Shown: positions 1 to 8,431, numbered from the stretch's first letter. The stretch: 64,000 nucleotides of DNA from Granulibacter bethesdensis CGDNIH1 (GCF_000014285.2 NC_008343.2:894501-958500), one strand, 5' to 3'. A program made the numbers and translations. Notes: generated by a model from the sequence alone, not told the origin.

Positions 1-65
1 GGAGTGCGCGTCCGGATGTCGCCACTATTCTGGGCCGCCTGCGTGCGGCATATGAGGCAGGCTGA
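1..65 (+). CDS. fhcB: C-terminal end of the gene upstream of fhcA, probably formylmethanofuran dehydrogenase subunit B (partial)
   Basis: An open frame enters from the left edge and stops with TGA at 63-65, overlapping the ATG of the next gene in the arrangement TGATG. Only about 20 residues are visible, ending in a short Arg/Ala-rich helix-like tail, so the sequence alone does not identify it. The assignment rests on context: fhcA, fhcD and fhcC follow immediately with similar stop/start overlaps, and the one Fhc subunit missing from that set is FhcB, the molybdopterin-oxidoreductase-like subunit. The close overlap implies cotranscription with fhcA. Confidence 0.5.
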   Translation, partial: SARPDVATILGRLRAAYEAG

Positions 66-1666
66 TGCTGACAGTTCTGAAAGGCGGACGGATCGTCGAT
101 CCGGCGCGCGATCGTGATGAAGTGGCCGATCTATGGCTTCAGGATGGCCGGATTGTCGAGGCTCCCGCCAATGGTCGGGCCGATGAGGTGGTGGATGTCA
201 GCGGCTGCGTGGTGATGGCCGGGGGGATCGATATCCACTCCCACATCGCCGGCACCAATGTGAACACGGCCAAGCTGTTGCTGCCCGAACTGATCGGACA
301 GGAAGGCGGCTTCGATGGCACGCCGATCCCGCATGAGGTCGGGCGTCTGTATGTGCAGATGGGCTTCACCACCGTGGTGGAGCCGGCTATTTCCCCGCAT
401 GTGGCGGTGCAGGCCCATGCCGAGTTGTCACGTATCCCCTTTATTGACACCGCAACGCTGACGGTGCTGGGGAATGATGACTATTTCCTGCGGCTGGTGC
501 GTGATGGGGAGAGTGACGCGGCACTGGCCGATTATGTTGCCCGCAACATCACGGCTGCCCGCGGGCTGGGCCTGAAGGTCATCAATCCGGGCGGTGCGGC
601 GGCATTCAAGGAAAACCTGCGCAGCTTCTCGCTGGACGATGAAGTGCCGAGCTACGGCGTTTCTTCCCGCCAGATTTTCAAGGCGGCTCAGCGGGCGCGG
701 GACGTGCTCGGTATTCCCCATCCGGTTCATCTGCACTGCAACAATCTCGGCATGGCCGGGAATGTGGAAACCGCGATCGCAACGATGGATGCGGCGGAAG
801 GGCTGCCGGTCCATTTCGCGCATCTCCAGTTCTATTCCTACGGTACCGAAGGTCCGCGCAAATTCTCCTCTGCTGCCGCTCGGTTGGCGGAGGAAATGAA
901 CAGCCGCCCGAATGTGACCGCCGATGTCGGGCAGGTCATGTTCGGTCAGACGGTGACCATTTCTTCCGATGTGCTGCGCCAGTTCGATGGCCGCGTGGCC
1001 GCTTTCCCGCGCAAATGGTCGATCCTGGATGGGGACGGCAATGGCGGCGGCGTCGTGCCTTATCGTTACAAGCGCACCAGCTTCGTCAACGCACTGCAAT
1101 GGGCGGCGGGGCTTGAGCTGTTCCTGCTGGTCAATGATCCGTGGCGTTTGTTCTTCACGACCGATCATCCTAATGGGGCGCCGTTCACGGCTTATCCGGA
1201 CCTCATGGCCCTGCTGATGAGCCGCGATCTGCGTGCGCAATGGATGGAGACGCTGCCGAAAGACGCGCTGGACGCCACCACGCTGCCTTCTCTGAACCGT
1301 GAGTATGACTGGCGCGAGATCGCGATCATGACCCGCGCCGCTCCGGCGCGTCTGCTGGGCCTGTCTGATCGCGGTAACCTCGCTATCGGATCGAAGGCGG
1401 ATGTGTCGGTGTACCGTCCGCAGGAGGACAGGGCTGCCATGTTCCGTGACGCAGCCTATGTTTTCCGTAACGGCGAACTGGTCGTCAAGGATGGCAGGAC
1501 GCAGCGTACGGTGTTCGGCACGTGCTTCACATTGCAGCCCGAATTCGACAGAAGTGTCGACCGGCGTCTGAAAGGGTATTACGAACAGGTCTATGGCGTG
1601 CCGCATACGCTGTTCGATGTACCCGGTCATCTCAAGAGCTTTGAAACAGTGGAATGCGCCCAATGA
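65..1666 (+). CDS. fhcA: Formyltransferase/hydrolase complex subunit A (formylmethanofuran dehydrogenase subunit A-like amidohydrolase)
   Basis: 533 aa, about the usual length for FhcA/FmdA. It belongs to the metal-dependent amidohydrolase superfamily: the first metal-binding HxH lies at His58/His60 in a GGIDIHSHIAG stretch, and the family region with HLHCNNLG follows near residue 225. In methylotrophic bacteria FhcA hydrolyses formyl-methylofuran to formate in the cytosolic Fhc complex, the last step of H4MPT-linked formaldehyde oxidation. The ATG overlaps the preceding stop, and the stop at 1664-1666 overlaps the fhcD ATG (ATGA), so translation is probably coupled along the operon. Identification is strong because subunits D and C follow directly. 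Confidence 0.93.
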   Translation: MLTVLKGGRIVDPARDRDEVADLWLQDGRIVEAPANGRADEVVDVSGCVVMAGGIDIHSHIAGTNVNTAKLLLPELIGQEGGFDGTPIPHEVGRLYVQMGFTTVVEPAISPHVAVQAHAELSRIPFIDTATLTVLGNDDYFLRLVRDGESDAALADYVARNITAARGLGLKVINPGGAAAFKENLRSFSLDDEVPSYGVSSRQIFKAAQRARDVLGIPHPVHLHCNNLGMAGNVETAIATMDAAEGLPVHFAHLQFYSYGTEGPRKFSSAAARLAEEMNSRPNVTADVGQVMFGQTVTISSDVLRQFDGRVAAFPRKWSILDGDGNGGGVVPYRYKRTSFVNALQWAAGLELFLLVNDPWRLFFTTDHPNGAPFTAYPDLMALLMSRDLRAQWMETLPKDALDATTLPSLNREYDWREIAIMTRAAPARLLGLSDRGNLAIGSKADVSVYRPQEDRAAMFRDAAYVFRNGELVVKDGRTQRTVFGTCFTLQPEFDRSVDRRLKGYYEQVYGVPHTLFDVPGHLKSFETVECAQ

Positions 1667-2730
1667 GCAAAAGCCCGGGCAAAGGAAGCAAGGCGCCCAG
1701 TAAAGCGCCCAATGCTGGCCGTACTGTACGGCCAAAGCCTGTCGCACCGATTGTCGTGGAACAGGCTGCAAAGAAGAAAATTTCGGCAGCATCGGCAAAA
1801 CCGACGGCAATCAAGACGCCGCGTGCCGCACGCGTTACGAAAGTGGTGGTGGACGATACCTTCGCCGAAGCGTTTGATATGCGCGCGACCGGCGTGATCG
1901 TGACTGGCACCAACCGCAAATGGGCGCGTCAGGCGGCGGAGACGATGACCGGCTTCGCGACATCGGTGATTGCCTGCGGTATCGAGGCAGGGATCGACCG
2001 CGAACTCCGTCCGGATGAAACTCCGGATGGACGCCCCGGCGTGCGGGTGCTGATGTTTGGCATGGGCTGGAACGAAATGCAGAAACAACTGCAAAATCGT
2101 GTCGGCCAATGCGTTCTGACCTGTCCGGGTGCCGCCTGCTATGATGTCGGTATTCCCGGGCCGGAGAAGATGAAGATCGGCAGCCTGCTGCGCTATTTCG
2201 GGGATGGCTGGCAAATCGCGAAGAAGCTGGATGGCCGGCGTTTCTGGCGTATTCCCGTCATGGACGGCGAATTCGTATGCGAAGGCACCACAGGCTACAC
2301 GAAAAACGCAGTGGGTGGCGGCAATCTCATCCTGTTGGGCCGCTCCCCCGCCGCGACGCTGCTGGCGGCGGAAACCGCGGTCGAGGCCATGAAAGTGGTG
2401 CCGGATGTGATCATGCCTTTTCCGGGTGGAATTGTCCGTTCCGGCTCCAAGGTCGGATCGAAATACAAGATGCTGCCGGCCTCCACCAATCATCGTTTCT
2501 GCCCGACCTTGCACGGCCAGGTGGAAACCGATCTGGATGATGATACGCGCAGCGTACTGGAAATCGTGATCGACGGTCTGACGGCAGAGGCGGTGGCCGA
2601 TGCCATGCGGGCCGGTATGGAAGCAATCATGAAGCTGGGGCCTGATAAAGGCGCATCCCGTATTTCCGCCGGTAATTACGGTGGCAAGCTGGGCAGGCAT
2701 CATTTCAAGCTGCGGGAGTTGCTGCGGTGA
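1663..2730 (+). CDS. fhcD: Formylmethanofuran--tetrahydromethanopterin formyltransferase (Fhc subunit D) with a basic N-terminal extension
   Basis: 355 aa from the ATG at 1663, which overlaps the fhcA stop; an in-frame ATG at 1654 also exists. FhcD/Ftr moves the formyl group from formyl-H4MPT to methylofuran. The Ftr core is clear from about residue 63 (DDTFAEAFDMRATGVIVTG) and runs to the C-terminus with the conserved GCVLTCPGA-like and SKVGSKYK regions. Family members usually begin at about that point and are roughly 300 aa, so some 60 residues rich in Lys, Ala and Pro are extra here. A GTG at 1843 would give a family-length protein, but it lacks a visible ribosome site and breaks the overlap with fhcA. 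Confidence 0.93.
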   Translation: MSKSPGKGSKAPSKAPNAGRTVRPKPVAPIVVEQAAKKKISAASAKPTAIKTPRAARVTKVVVDDTFAEAFDMRATGVIVTGTNRKWARQAAETMTGFATSVIACGIEAGIDRELRPDETPDGRPGVRVLMFGMGWNEMQKQLQNRVGQCVLTCPGAACYDVGIPGPEKMKIGSLLRYFGDGWQIAKKLDGRRFWRIPVMDGEFVCEGTTGYTKNAVGGGNLILLGRSPAATLLAAETAVEAMKVVPDVIMPFPGGIVRSGSKVGSKYKMLPASTNHRFCPTLHGQVETDLDDDTRSVLEIVIDGLTAEAVADAMRAGMEAIMKLGPDKGASRISAGNYGGKLGRHHFKLRELLR

Positions 2731-3533
2731 CTATTCGTCTCACTCTGAAGGCGGACCCGGAGCAGCGCCTCGATCTGTCCGCCTTGACGCCGGAAAAGCT
2801 GGATGGCCTCAACAAGGCCGCCATCGAAAAGCTGGAAATCAACACCACTCGTGAAGTGGTGACAGTCGGTGACGCGTTTAAACTGCGTGGAACCGGTAGC
2901 GAGCAGATTGTGATCGAGGGCGGTTCCGACCGGCTGGATTACGTCGGTGCAGGCATGGCCAGCGGCTCCGTGCTGCTGGATGGCGATGCCGGGGCCTATG
3001 CCGGTCGTGGCATGAAGGGCGGTGTATTGCAGATTCTCGGCAGTGCCGGACCTTATGCGGCCTCCGGGCTGAAAAACGGTCTGATCGAGATTTCCGGTGA
3101 TGTGGCGGAACGCCTCGGCGCTCCTGCGGCGGGCGAGCAGTATGGCATGGCAGGTGGCGTGGTTGTGGTCCGGGGGGATGCCGGGCCACGGGCCGGGGAT
3201 CGGCTGCGGCGCGGCGTGATCGTGATTGAGGGCGATGCCGGTGAAGCCGTAGGCAGCCGCATGGCCGCCGGCACGATTGTTGTCTGTGGTGAGGCGCATG
3301 GTCTGCCGGGCTATCTGATGCGTCGTGGAACGCTGGTGCTGGGGGCAACGGCGGAGGTTCTGCCGACCTTCATCCCGGTGCATGCGCCGGATCTGGTGTT
3401 CACCCGTCTGTTGGTGCGCACGCTGGACCCTGTCAGCCGGAAAGCGGCTCGTCTGGCCAGTCGCGCGGCATCCCGCTATGCCGGCGATGGTGCCGTGATC
3501 GGCCGAGGTGAGCTGTTCCTGCTCGAAGCGTGA
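2727..3533 (+). CDS. fhcC: Formyltransferase/hydrolase complex subunit C (formylmethanofuran dehydrogenase subunit C-like)
   Basis: 268 aa, GTG start overlapping the fhcD stop as GTGA. The central part (about residues 70-200) is a run of glycine-rich repeats such as GAGMASGSVLLDGDAG and YAGRGMKGGVLQILG, the right-handed beta-helix fold shared by FmdC/FhcC and the C-terminal domain of the glutamate synthase large subunit. In the Fhc complex this subunit is structural. The neighbours fhcA and fhcD separate it from a stand-alone GltB-type GXGXG protein. The next gene again overlaps by four bases. Confidence 0.92.
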   Translation: MTIRLTLKADPEQRLDLSALTPEKLDGLNKAAIEKLEINTTREVVTVGDAFKLRGTGSEQIVIEGGSDRLDYVGAGMASGSVLLDGDAGAYAGRGMKGGVLQILGSAGPYAASGLKNGLIEISGDVAERLGAPAAGEQYGMAGGVVVVRGDAGPRAGDRLRRGVIVIEGDAGEAVGSRMAAGTIVVCGEAHGLPGYLMRRGTLVLGATAEVLPTFIPVHAPDLVFTRLLVRTLDPVSRKAARLASRAASRYAGDGAVIGRGELFLLEA

Positions 3534-4906
3534 CAGAAACATCTTTATCCCGGGATGCCGCTGACCGGTGTCAGGCGCTGCTGACGGCGGAGCAGGTATT
3601 GCGGGATAAAGGCGTTGTTGCGTTGCTGGTGCAGGCGCCTGATCTCAATGGCAGCCTGCGCACCAAGATCACGCCGCTCCGGTTCGCGACCGAGGGGGAG
3701 GCATTCAACGCGATGTTGTATGCCTCCAGCCCGGCAGATGGCGCACCTGTCCATGAGCCGCTCTATGACGGGGTGGTGGGACGGCGGGAGGATGGCTTCG
3801 CCAATATTCTGGCGCTGCCGGATCCGGATACGGTGCGATGGCACCCTTGGGATCAGGGTTTTGCCTCGGTTTTTCTGAATACCTATCTGCCTGATGGCTC
3901 TCCATGTCCGGTCGATCCGCGTTACTTGCTGCGCCTCCAGCAACGGCGGGCAGAGGAAATGGGGTTCGAGGCGCGATTCGGGCTGGAATATGAATGCACG
4001 CTTTTCCATGCGGATGATGCGCTGGTTCAGGCAGGTCGGTTTGATGCCCTGACTCCGTACGGCTGTGGGGCGGTCAATTATGATCTTCATCGTGACAGGG
4101 GTTTTCCTGATTTTGCTGCGGCCTTGATGGCACGGCTTGATGTGTTGGGCATCCGTGTGGCCAGCATCGTCAGCGAATACGGGCAGGGCATTTACGAGAT
4201 CGCGCTTGGTGCTGAAACGCCATTGTTGGCAGCGGATAATGCCATGCGCATGAAATCCGTGCTGCGCCAGCTCTGTGCGGAGAAGGGATTGCTGGTGACG
4301 TTCATGGCGCGCTCCCGTCCGCCGGGGTCTGAGAGCGGATGCGGTCTGCATCATCATCAAAGCCTGTGGCGGGATGGACAGAATGTATTCGCAGATGGAG
4401 GAAATCTGTCCGCACTGGGCTGCTCTTATCTTGCGGGATTGCTGTCCGGCATGCGGGATGCACATTTGCTGTTCCGCCCGACAATCAATGCCTATCGACG
4501 CATGGATCGGGCGGCATGGTCACCTGATCGGGCCGATTGGGGCATCGAAAACCGGATGAGCGCTGTGCGTGTCATCCCTGGAGCCACGTCCGGGATGATG
4601 AGGCTGGAGCACCGCGTGCCGGGTGCCGACGTCAATCCGTATCTGACGATCACCGCCATGCTGGCTGCCGGGCTGGATGGCATTCAGAACGCAGACGTAT
4701 TGTCTGATGATGTGGGTGATCTGCCGGGTACGATCAAGGAATCTTTGACTGCATGGGAAGAATCAGAGCGCGTAACACGCTGGTTTGGAAATGCATTCTG
4801 CGCACATATGGCGGCAAGGGGGCATGCGGAAGTAAGAGCCTTCGAGCAGTGGTTGATGGACCATGTGACGGGATTTGAATACCAGCGTTATTTCCACAGC
4901 GTATAA
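3530..4906 (+). CDS. Glutamine synthetase-like (gamma-glutamyl) ligase coupled to the fhc operon
   Basis: 458 aa, GTG start overlapping the fhcC stop as GTGA. Glutamine synthetase catalytic signatures are present: a Glu-rich strand (GLEYECTLF, about residue 147), YGQGIYEIAL (about 220), the ATP/metal His motif GCGLHHHQSLW (about 266), NRMSAVRVIPG (about 342) and LEHRVPGADVNPYLTI (about 360). The sequence resembles GlnA-like, PuuA-type ligases more than housekeeping GlnA. Such enzymes make gamma-glutamyl amides with ATP. Its position in the Fhc operon suggests, as inference, a role in glutamylating methylofuran, the coenzyme of the complex, which in methylotrophs carries a polyglutamate chain. 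A polyamine or amine ligase role remains possible. Confidence 0.82.
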   Translation: MTETSLSRDAADRCQALLTAEQVLRDKGVVALLVQAPDLNGSLRTKITPLRFATEGEAFNAMLYASSPADGAPVHEPLYDGVVGRREDGFANILALPDPDTVRWHPWDQGFASVFLNTYLPDGSPCPVDPRYLLRLQQRRAEEMGFEARFGLEYECTLFHADDALVQAGRFDALTPYGCGAVNYDLHRDRGFPDFAAALMARLDVLGIRVASIVSEYGQGIYEIALGAETPLLAADNAMRMKSVLRQLCAEKGLLVTFMARSRPPGSESGCGLHHHQSLWRDGQNVFADGGNLSALGCSYLAGLLSGMRDAHLLFRPTINAYRRMDRAAWSPDRADWGIENRMSAVRVIPGATSGMMRLEHRVPGADVNPYLTITAMLAAGLDGIQNADVLSDDVGDLPGTIKESLTAWEESERVTRWFGNAFCAHMAARGHAEVRAFEQWLMDHVTGFEYQRYFHSV

Positions 4907-4911
4907 GCGAG

Positions 4912-4944
4912 AAAGTGGACGATCATGATTTGATCGTCCACTTT
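4912..4944. terminator. Bidirectional hairpin terminator between the fhc operon and metE
   Basis: A 14-bp perfect inverted repeat (4912-4925 pairing with 4931-4944, loop of 5) sits in the 42-base gap between two convergent stop codons. The plus strand continues into a T-rich run and the minus strand has A/T-rich flanks, so it can terminate both transcripts. Confidence 0.85.
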
Positions 4945-4948
4945 TATC

Positions 4949-7252
4949 TTATTCTGCCGGCTGCACAAAAATATTACGGAGCGCCTGGGCGGCAGAAACC
5001 ATATTAACCAGTGCTGGTCTGACCTCTTTCCAATGACGGGTTTTCAGTCCGCAATCCGGATTGACCCATATCTGTTCCGGCGAGAGATGACGCAGCGCCT
5101 TTTGCAGAAGGTCTGTCATTTCAGTGACACTCGGGACACGGGGGGAGTGGATATCATAGACACCCGGCCCGATTTCGTTTGGATAGCGAAAATCGGTGAA
5201 TACATCGAGCAATTCCATTTTGGAGCGCGATGTTTCAATGGAGATGACATCGGCATCCATCGCGGCAATGGCATCCATGATGTCGTTGAATTCAGAGTAG
5301 CACATATGGGTATGGATCTGGGTCGTGTTTCGGACACTGCTTGATGACAGGCGAAAGCAGGAAACAGCCCAGTCCAGATAATGCTGCCATTCGGAGGTTT
5401 TGAGCGGCAATCCTTCACGAAAAGCAGGTTCATCAATCTGGATGATTTTGATTCCTGCTGCTTCCAGATCAGAAACCTCATCACGAAGCGCCAGAGCGAT
5501 TTGCTGGCAGACCTTTTCGCGAGGAATGTCGTCACGTACGAACGACCATTGCAGCATTGTCACCGGTCCGGTCAGCATGCCTTTGACGGGCCGCTCTGTC
5601 AGAGACTGTGCGTAGCAGGCCCAGTCAACCGTCATGGCATGGGGACGGGAGACATCGCCGAAGATGATCGGCGGCCGCACATAGCGTGATCCATAGCTCT
5701 GCACCCAGCCATGTGTGGTGAAGGCATAGCCGTTCAATTGTTCACCGAAATACTGCACCATGTCATTGCGTTCGAATTCTCCATGCACCAGCACGTCAAT
5801 GCCGGTTTCTTCCTGCCACCGTATTGCCTGTTCGGTTTCCTGACGCAGAAAAGCGGTGTATTCCTCCGTGCTGATACGCTGTTTCGCATGATCGGCCCGT
5901 GCCTTACGCACAGCATCCGTTTGTGGAAAGGAACCGATTGTTGTCGTTGGGAACAGGTTGAGTTTCAGCGCTGCGCGCTGTTCCTGCGCCCGTGTAGAGA
6001 ACGGAACCTGCCGTTTCGCCATTTCAGGCGAGAGGGATACAATGCGGCTCTGAACAGATTCACTATGCACTTTTCTGGAGGATCTGCGATGTGATGCCGC
6101 ATCTGATGATGCTGCAAGAGCATGGGAAACGACATCACGCCCATTTGCCAGAGCCAGACCGAGCGTCGTCAATTCCTCCATTTTCTGCACGGAGAAGGCA
6201 AGCCATTGTCTGACTTCTGAATCAAGATCGGCTTCAGCCTGTAAATCAACTGGCACATGCAGCATCGAGCAGGATGTTGCAATCTGTACCCGATCTTTGC
6301 CCAGTTTTGCCACCACGCGTTCCAGTTGATTGAGCTTTGCCGCCAGATCAGTGCGCCAGATATTCCTTCCATCGATAACGCCCAATGAAAGCACCTGATG
6401 TGAGTGCATTGCCGACAGCACATGATCAAGCTGTTCCGGTGCCCGTACCAGATCGAGATGCAGACCCGCGACGGGGAGCGTACGAACAGTGTCCAGCATA
6501 TCGACAATGCTGCCGAAATAGGTGGTGAGCATGATGTTGAGGGATGGCAGCGCCTGCTGCAGCGTATAATACGCATGACGCAGCGCCGCTTTCGTAACGG
6601 TGTCCAGATCGAGCACGAGGCATGGCTCATCCATCTGAACCCATTCTGCACCAGCATCGTGAAGCTGTGACAGAATTTCGATATAAACGGGAAGCAGTCT
6701 GTCGATCAGCGAAATCGGATCGAAATTGCCGTCCCTGCTTTTACTGAGAGTCAGAAACGTAACCGGTCCCAGCAGCACCGGGCGTGTTTCCAGACCGAGT
6801 GCTCTGGCCTCCAGATACTCATCGAGTGGTTTGGAGGAAGTCAGGGAAAATTGCTGATCACGATGCAGTTCCGGCACCATGAAATGATAGTTTGTGTCGA
6901 ACCATTTGGTCATTTCCAGCGCGGGGACAGAAGCATTTCCACGCGCCATGGCAAAGTAAGTGTCGAGTGAGACCTTGCCGCCGGTCCATCCATAATGCTC
7001 GGGGATTGCTCCGACCATCACGGTGGTATCGAGCACATGATCGTAAAGCGAAAAATCGTTCGACGGTATGACGGTTACACCGAGACCATATTGTCTGGCC
7101 CAGTTTGCCGCCCGTAAAGCGGTGGCGGTTTTTTGAAGCGCATCGGCATCGGATGCGCCTGACCAGTAAGATTCCAGTGCAGATTTCAGTTCACGGTGCG
7201 GACCGATCCGCGGCACACCGAGCGTACTGACTGGCAGAGAAGAAAAAGACAT
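4949..7252 (-). CDS. metE: Cobalamin-independent methionine synthase (5-methyltetrahydropteroyltriglutamate--homocysteine methyltransferase)
   Basis: 767 aa from the ATG at 7252; a longer frame up to 7297 adds 15 residues that do not fit the family start (MSFSSLPVSTLGVPRIG matches it). Both MetE halves are present. The C-terminal catalytic half carries the zinc ligands in TQIHTHMCYSEF and VNPDCGLKTR and the substrate-binding IGSFPQT segment. It transfers a methyl group from polyglutamylated methyl-folate to homocysteine without B12. A cobalamin riboswitch on the same strand lies just upstream, so B12 should switch the gene off, which implies that a B12-dependent MetH exists elsewhere in the genome. 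Confidence 0.97.
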   Translation of the reverse strand: MSFSSLPVSTLGVPRIGPHRELKSALESYWSGASDADALQKTATALRAANWARQYGLGVTVIPSNDFSLYDHVLDTTVMVGAIPEHYGWTGGKVSLDTYFAMARGNASVPALEMTKWFDTNYHFMVPELHRDQQFSLTSSKPLDEYLEARALGLETRPVLLGPVTFLTLSKSRDGNFDPISLIDRLLPVYIEILSQLHDAGAEWVQMDEPCLVLDLDTVTKAALRHAYYTLQQALPSLNIMLTTYFGSIVDMLDTVRTLPVAGLHLDLVRAPEQLDHVLSAMHSHQVLSLGVIDGRNIWRTDLAAKLNQLERVVAKLGKDRVQIATSCSMLHVPVDLQAEADLDSEVRQWLAFSVQKMEELTTLGLALANGRDVVSHALAASSDAASHRRSSRKVHSESVQSRIVSLSPEMAKRQVPFSTRAQEQRAALKLNLFPTTTIGSFPQTDAVRKARADHAKQRISTEEYTAFLRQETEQAIRWQEETGIDVLVHGEFERNDMVQYFGEQLNGYAFTTHGWVQSYGSRYVRPPIIFGDVSRPHAMTVDWACYAQSLTERPVKGMLTGPVTMLQWSFVRDDIPREKVCQQIALALRDEVSDLEAAGIKIIQIDEPAFREGLPLKTSEWQHYLDWAVSCFRLSSSSVRNTTQIHTHMCYSEFNDIMDAIAAMDADVISIETSRSKMELLDVFTDFRYPNEIGPGVYDIHSPRVPSVTEMTDLLQKALRHLSPEQIWVNPDCGLKTRHWKEVRPALVNMVSAAQALRNIFVQPAE

Positions 7253-7322
7253 CGGCTTACACTCCAGAAGATGGAAGCAAAGGCCGAGCGGACGCATGCA
7301 AAGTTACCCGTGATCGCGGATT

Positions 7323-7363
7323 GGAAAACGGGCGTGCAGGCGCACCACCGGGACACCCCGCCC
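7323..7363 (-). terminator. Candidate expression-platform terminator of the metE riboswitch
   Basis: On the minus strand, between the riboswitch aptamer and metE, GGGCG (7363-7359) can pair with CGCCC (7334-7330) around a GC-rich interior and is followed by a short U run (7328-7325). This looks like a conditional terminator acting before metE, but the exact fold is unproven. Confidence 0.4.
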
Positions 7364-7378
7364 AGGGACGATTATGGT

Positions 7379-7567
7379 GTCGTGGCAGGTCTCCTGGCTC
7401 ACGGGTCATTGCCTGCGATCCTGTCTTCCCGAGGCGGAAGCCTCAGTGACGTCGGTGGATGCAGGCTCGCCGCTTACAGTTGCGGGGGCAGCTCCGGCTT
7501 TGCTGATGCGCACCGGATTCCCTCTTGGCTCCGGCGTTCGTCTTTGACGGACCCGCAGAACCACGAC
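7379..7567 (-). promoter_or_regulatory. Cobalamin (B12/AdoCbl) riboswitch upstream of metE
   Basis: Read on the minus strand, the hallmark elements occur in order: a P1 stem made by 7567-7561 with 7385-7379, an AGGGAATCCGGT segment (about 7523-7512), the highly conserved core CCGGAGCTGCCCCCGCAACTG (about 7497-7478) followed by TAAGCGG, and the B12 box AGCCAGGAGACCTGCC at 7399-7384. The element lies about 130 bases upstream of the metE ATG on the same strand. It should repress metE when cobalamin is available. Unlike riboswitches on transport or synthesis genes, this one controls choice between the two methionine synthase isozymes. Confidence 0.95.
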
Positions 7568-7662
7568 CAGGCATGCTTAGGAAAAAGAATCTCATCAGTC
7601 AATGCGGATATAAATATATCTTTATGTAAATTTTGGAGATGCATTGGATTGATGGCTTGTTT

Positions 7663-7680
7663 GTTATGTTATAACATAAC
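7663..7680. promoter_or_regulatory. Perfect 18-bp palindrome matching the Zur (zinc uptake regulator) box
   Basis: GTTATGTTATAACATAAC is a perfect inverted repeat and agrees with the proteobacterial Zur operator built around TGTTATAACA. It ends 40 bases before the ATG of the DUF1826 gene, in an AT-rich promoter-like stretch. The divergent metE promoter must also lie nearby, but the metE riboswitch sits more than 90 bases away on the other side, so the DUF1826 gene is the more likely target. Confidence 0.8.
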
Positions 7681-7720
7681 TTTATTGTTTTCGGCTTTAT
7701 GGCTGGTGTGAGGATTTGCC

Positions 7721-8431
7721 ATGACGAGTTTGTGCCTTTCTTCCGCGTCTCTCGCCCGCCCGCGTTTCCTTTGTGATGAGCCAATGCCGGACATCAGCCC
7801 GTTTTGTGAGAAAACAGCGCATCGCATCATGGCTGCCGCGTTAGAGAATGGGGCGGCTGGTTTTTTCCCTCGCCAACTGGATAAGGTGGTGGCGCATGCG
7901 CTGGAATATACACCTGACTGCAACCTGCCGGAGATGCGTGTGATCGGGCCTTCGTCAGGAATGGCAGCTGCAGTGGAGGAGGTCTGCCGGGATGCCGCTT
8001 TCGGCCCGGCCTGGCTCAGGGTCTGGCTGGCGCAGGATATACTGGCGCTTGGGCGTCTGTTTCAGGCCATCACTGGCGCGAAGGAACTTCTGGTGCGGTT
8101 GGAAGCCATCCGCACCGATGCCTGCCGCCGCTTTCATGCGGATCATGTTCACCATCGCCTGACCTGTACATATCGTGGGCCGGGCACACAGTGGATTCAC
8201 CCCGATATGGCAACAGAATGGGAGCAGGGGAAAGCATGGCCTGCTTCTGCTATTCGTCAGGCACAGACCGGTACTGTGACCATCATGCGGGGCCGTCGGG
8301 CGGAAACGGTGCAGAAACCAGCCTTGCTGCATCGGTCTCCGCCTGTCGCGGGCAGCGGCATCACAAGGCTGTTTCTCGCCATTGATGATGCCACTGATCA
8401 TGACAACGGTGATGGTATTATTCCGGAATGA
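7721..8431 (+). CDS. DUF1826-family protein, probably zinc-responsive
   Basis: 236 aa, no signal peptide or membrane segment. The diagnostic DUF1826 region is residues 125-160, with His139, Asp141 and His142 in RFHADHVHHRLTCTYRGPGTQW, residues that could bind metal. The biochemical function of the family is not known to me; members are often found with COG0523/Zur-regulated genes. The upstream Zur-like palindrome supports expression under zinc limitation. An AGGA sits 7 bases before the ATG at 7721; an internal Met22 is an alternative start. Its 3' end overlaps the convergent lactate permease gene by 14 bases. Confidence 0.78.
   Translation: MTSLCLSSASLARPRFLCDEPMPDISPFCEKTAHRIMAAALENGAAGFFPRQLDKVVAHALEYTPDCNLPEMRVIGPSSGMAAAVEEVCRDAAFGPAWLRVWLAQDILALGRLFQAITGAKELLVRLEAIRTDACRRFHADHVHHRLTCTYRGPGTQWIHPDMATEWEQGKAWPASAIRQAQTGTVTIMRGRRAETVQKPALLHRSPPVAGSGITRLFLAIDDATDHDNGDGIIPE

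Noticed and set aside
428-1810. 460-aa open frame on the minus strand across fhcA
   Set aside because: It is antisense to a well-conserved gene, low in recognisable motifs and rich in Arg/His/Gln, as expected for shadow frames in GC-rich DNA.
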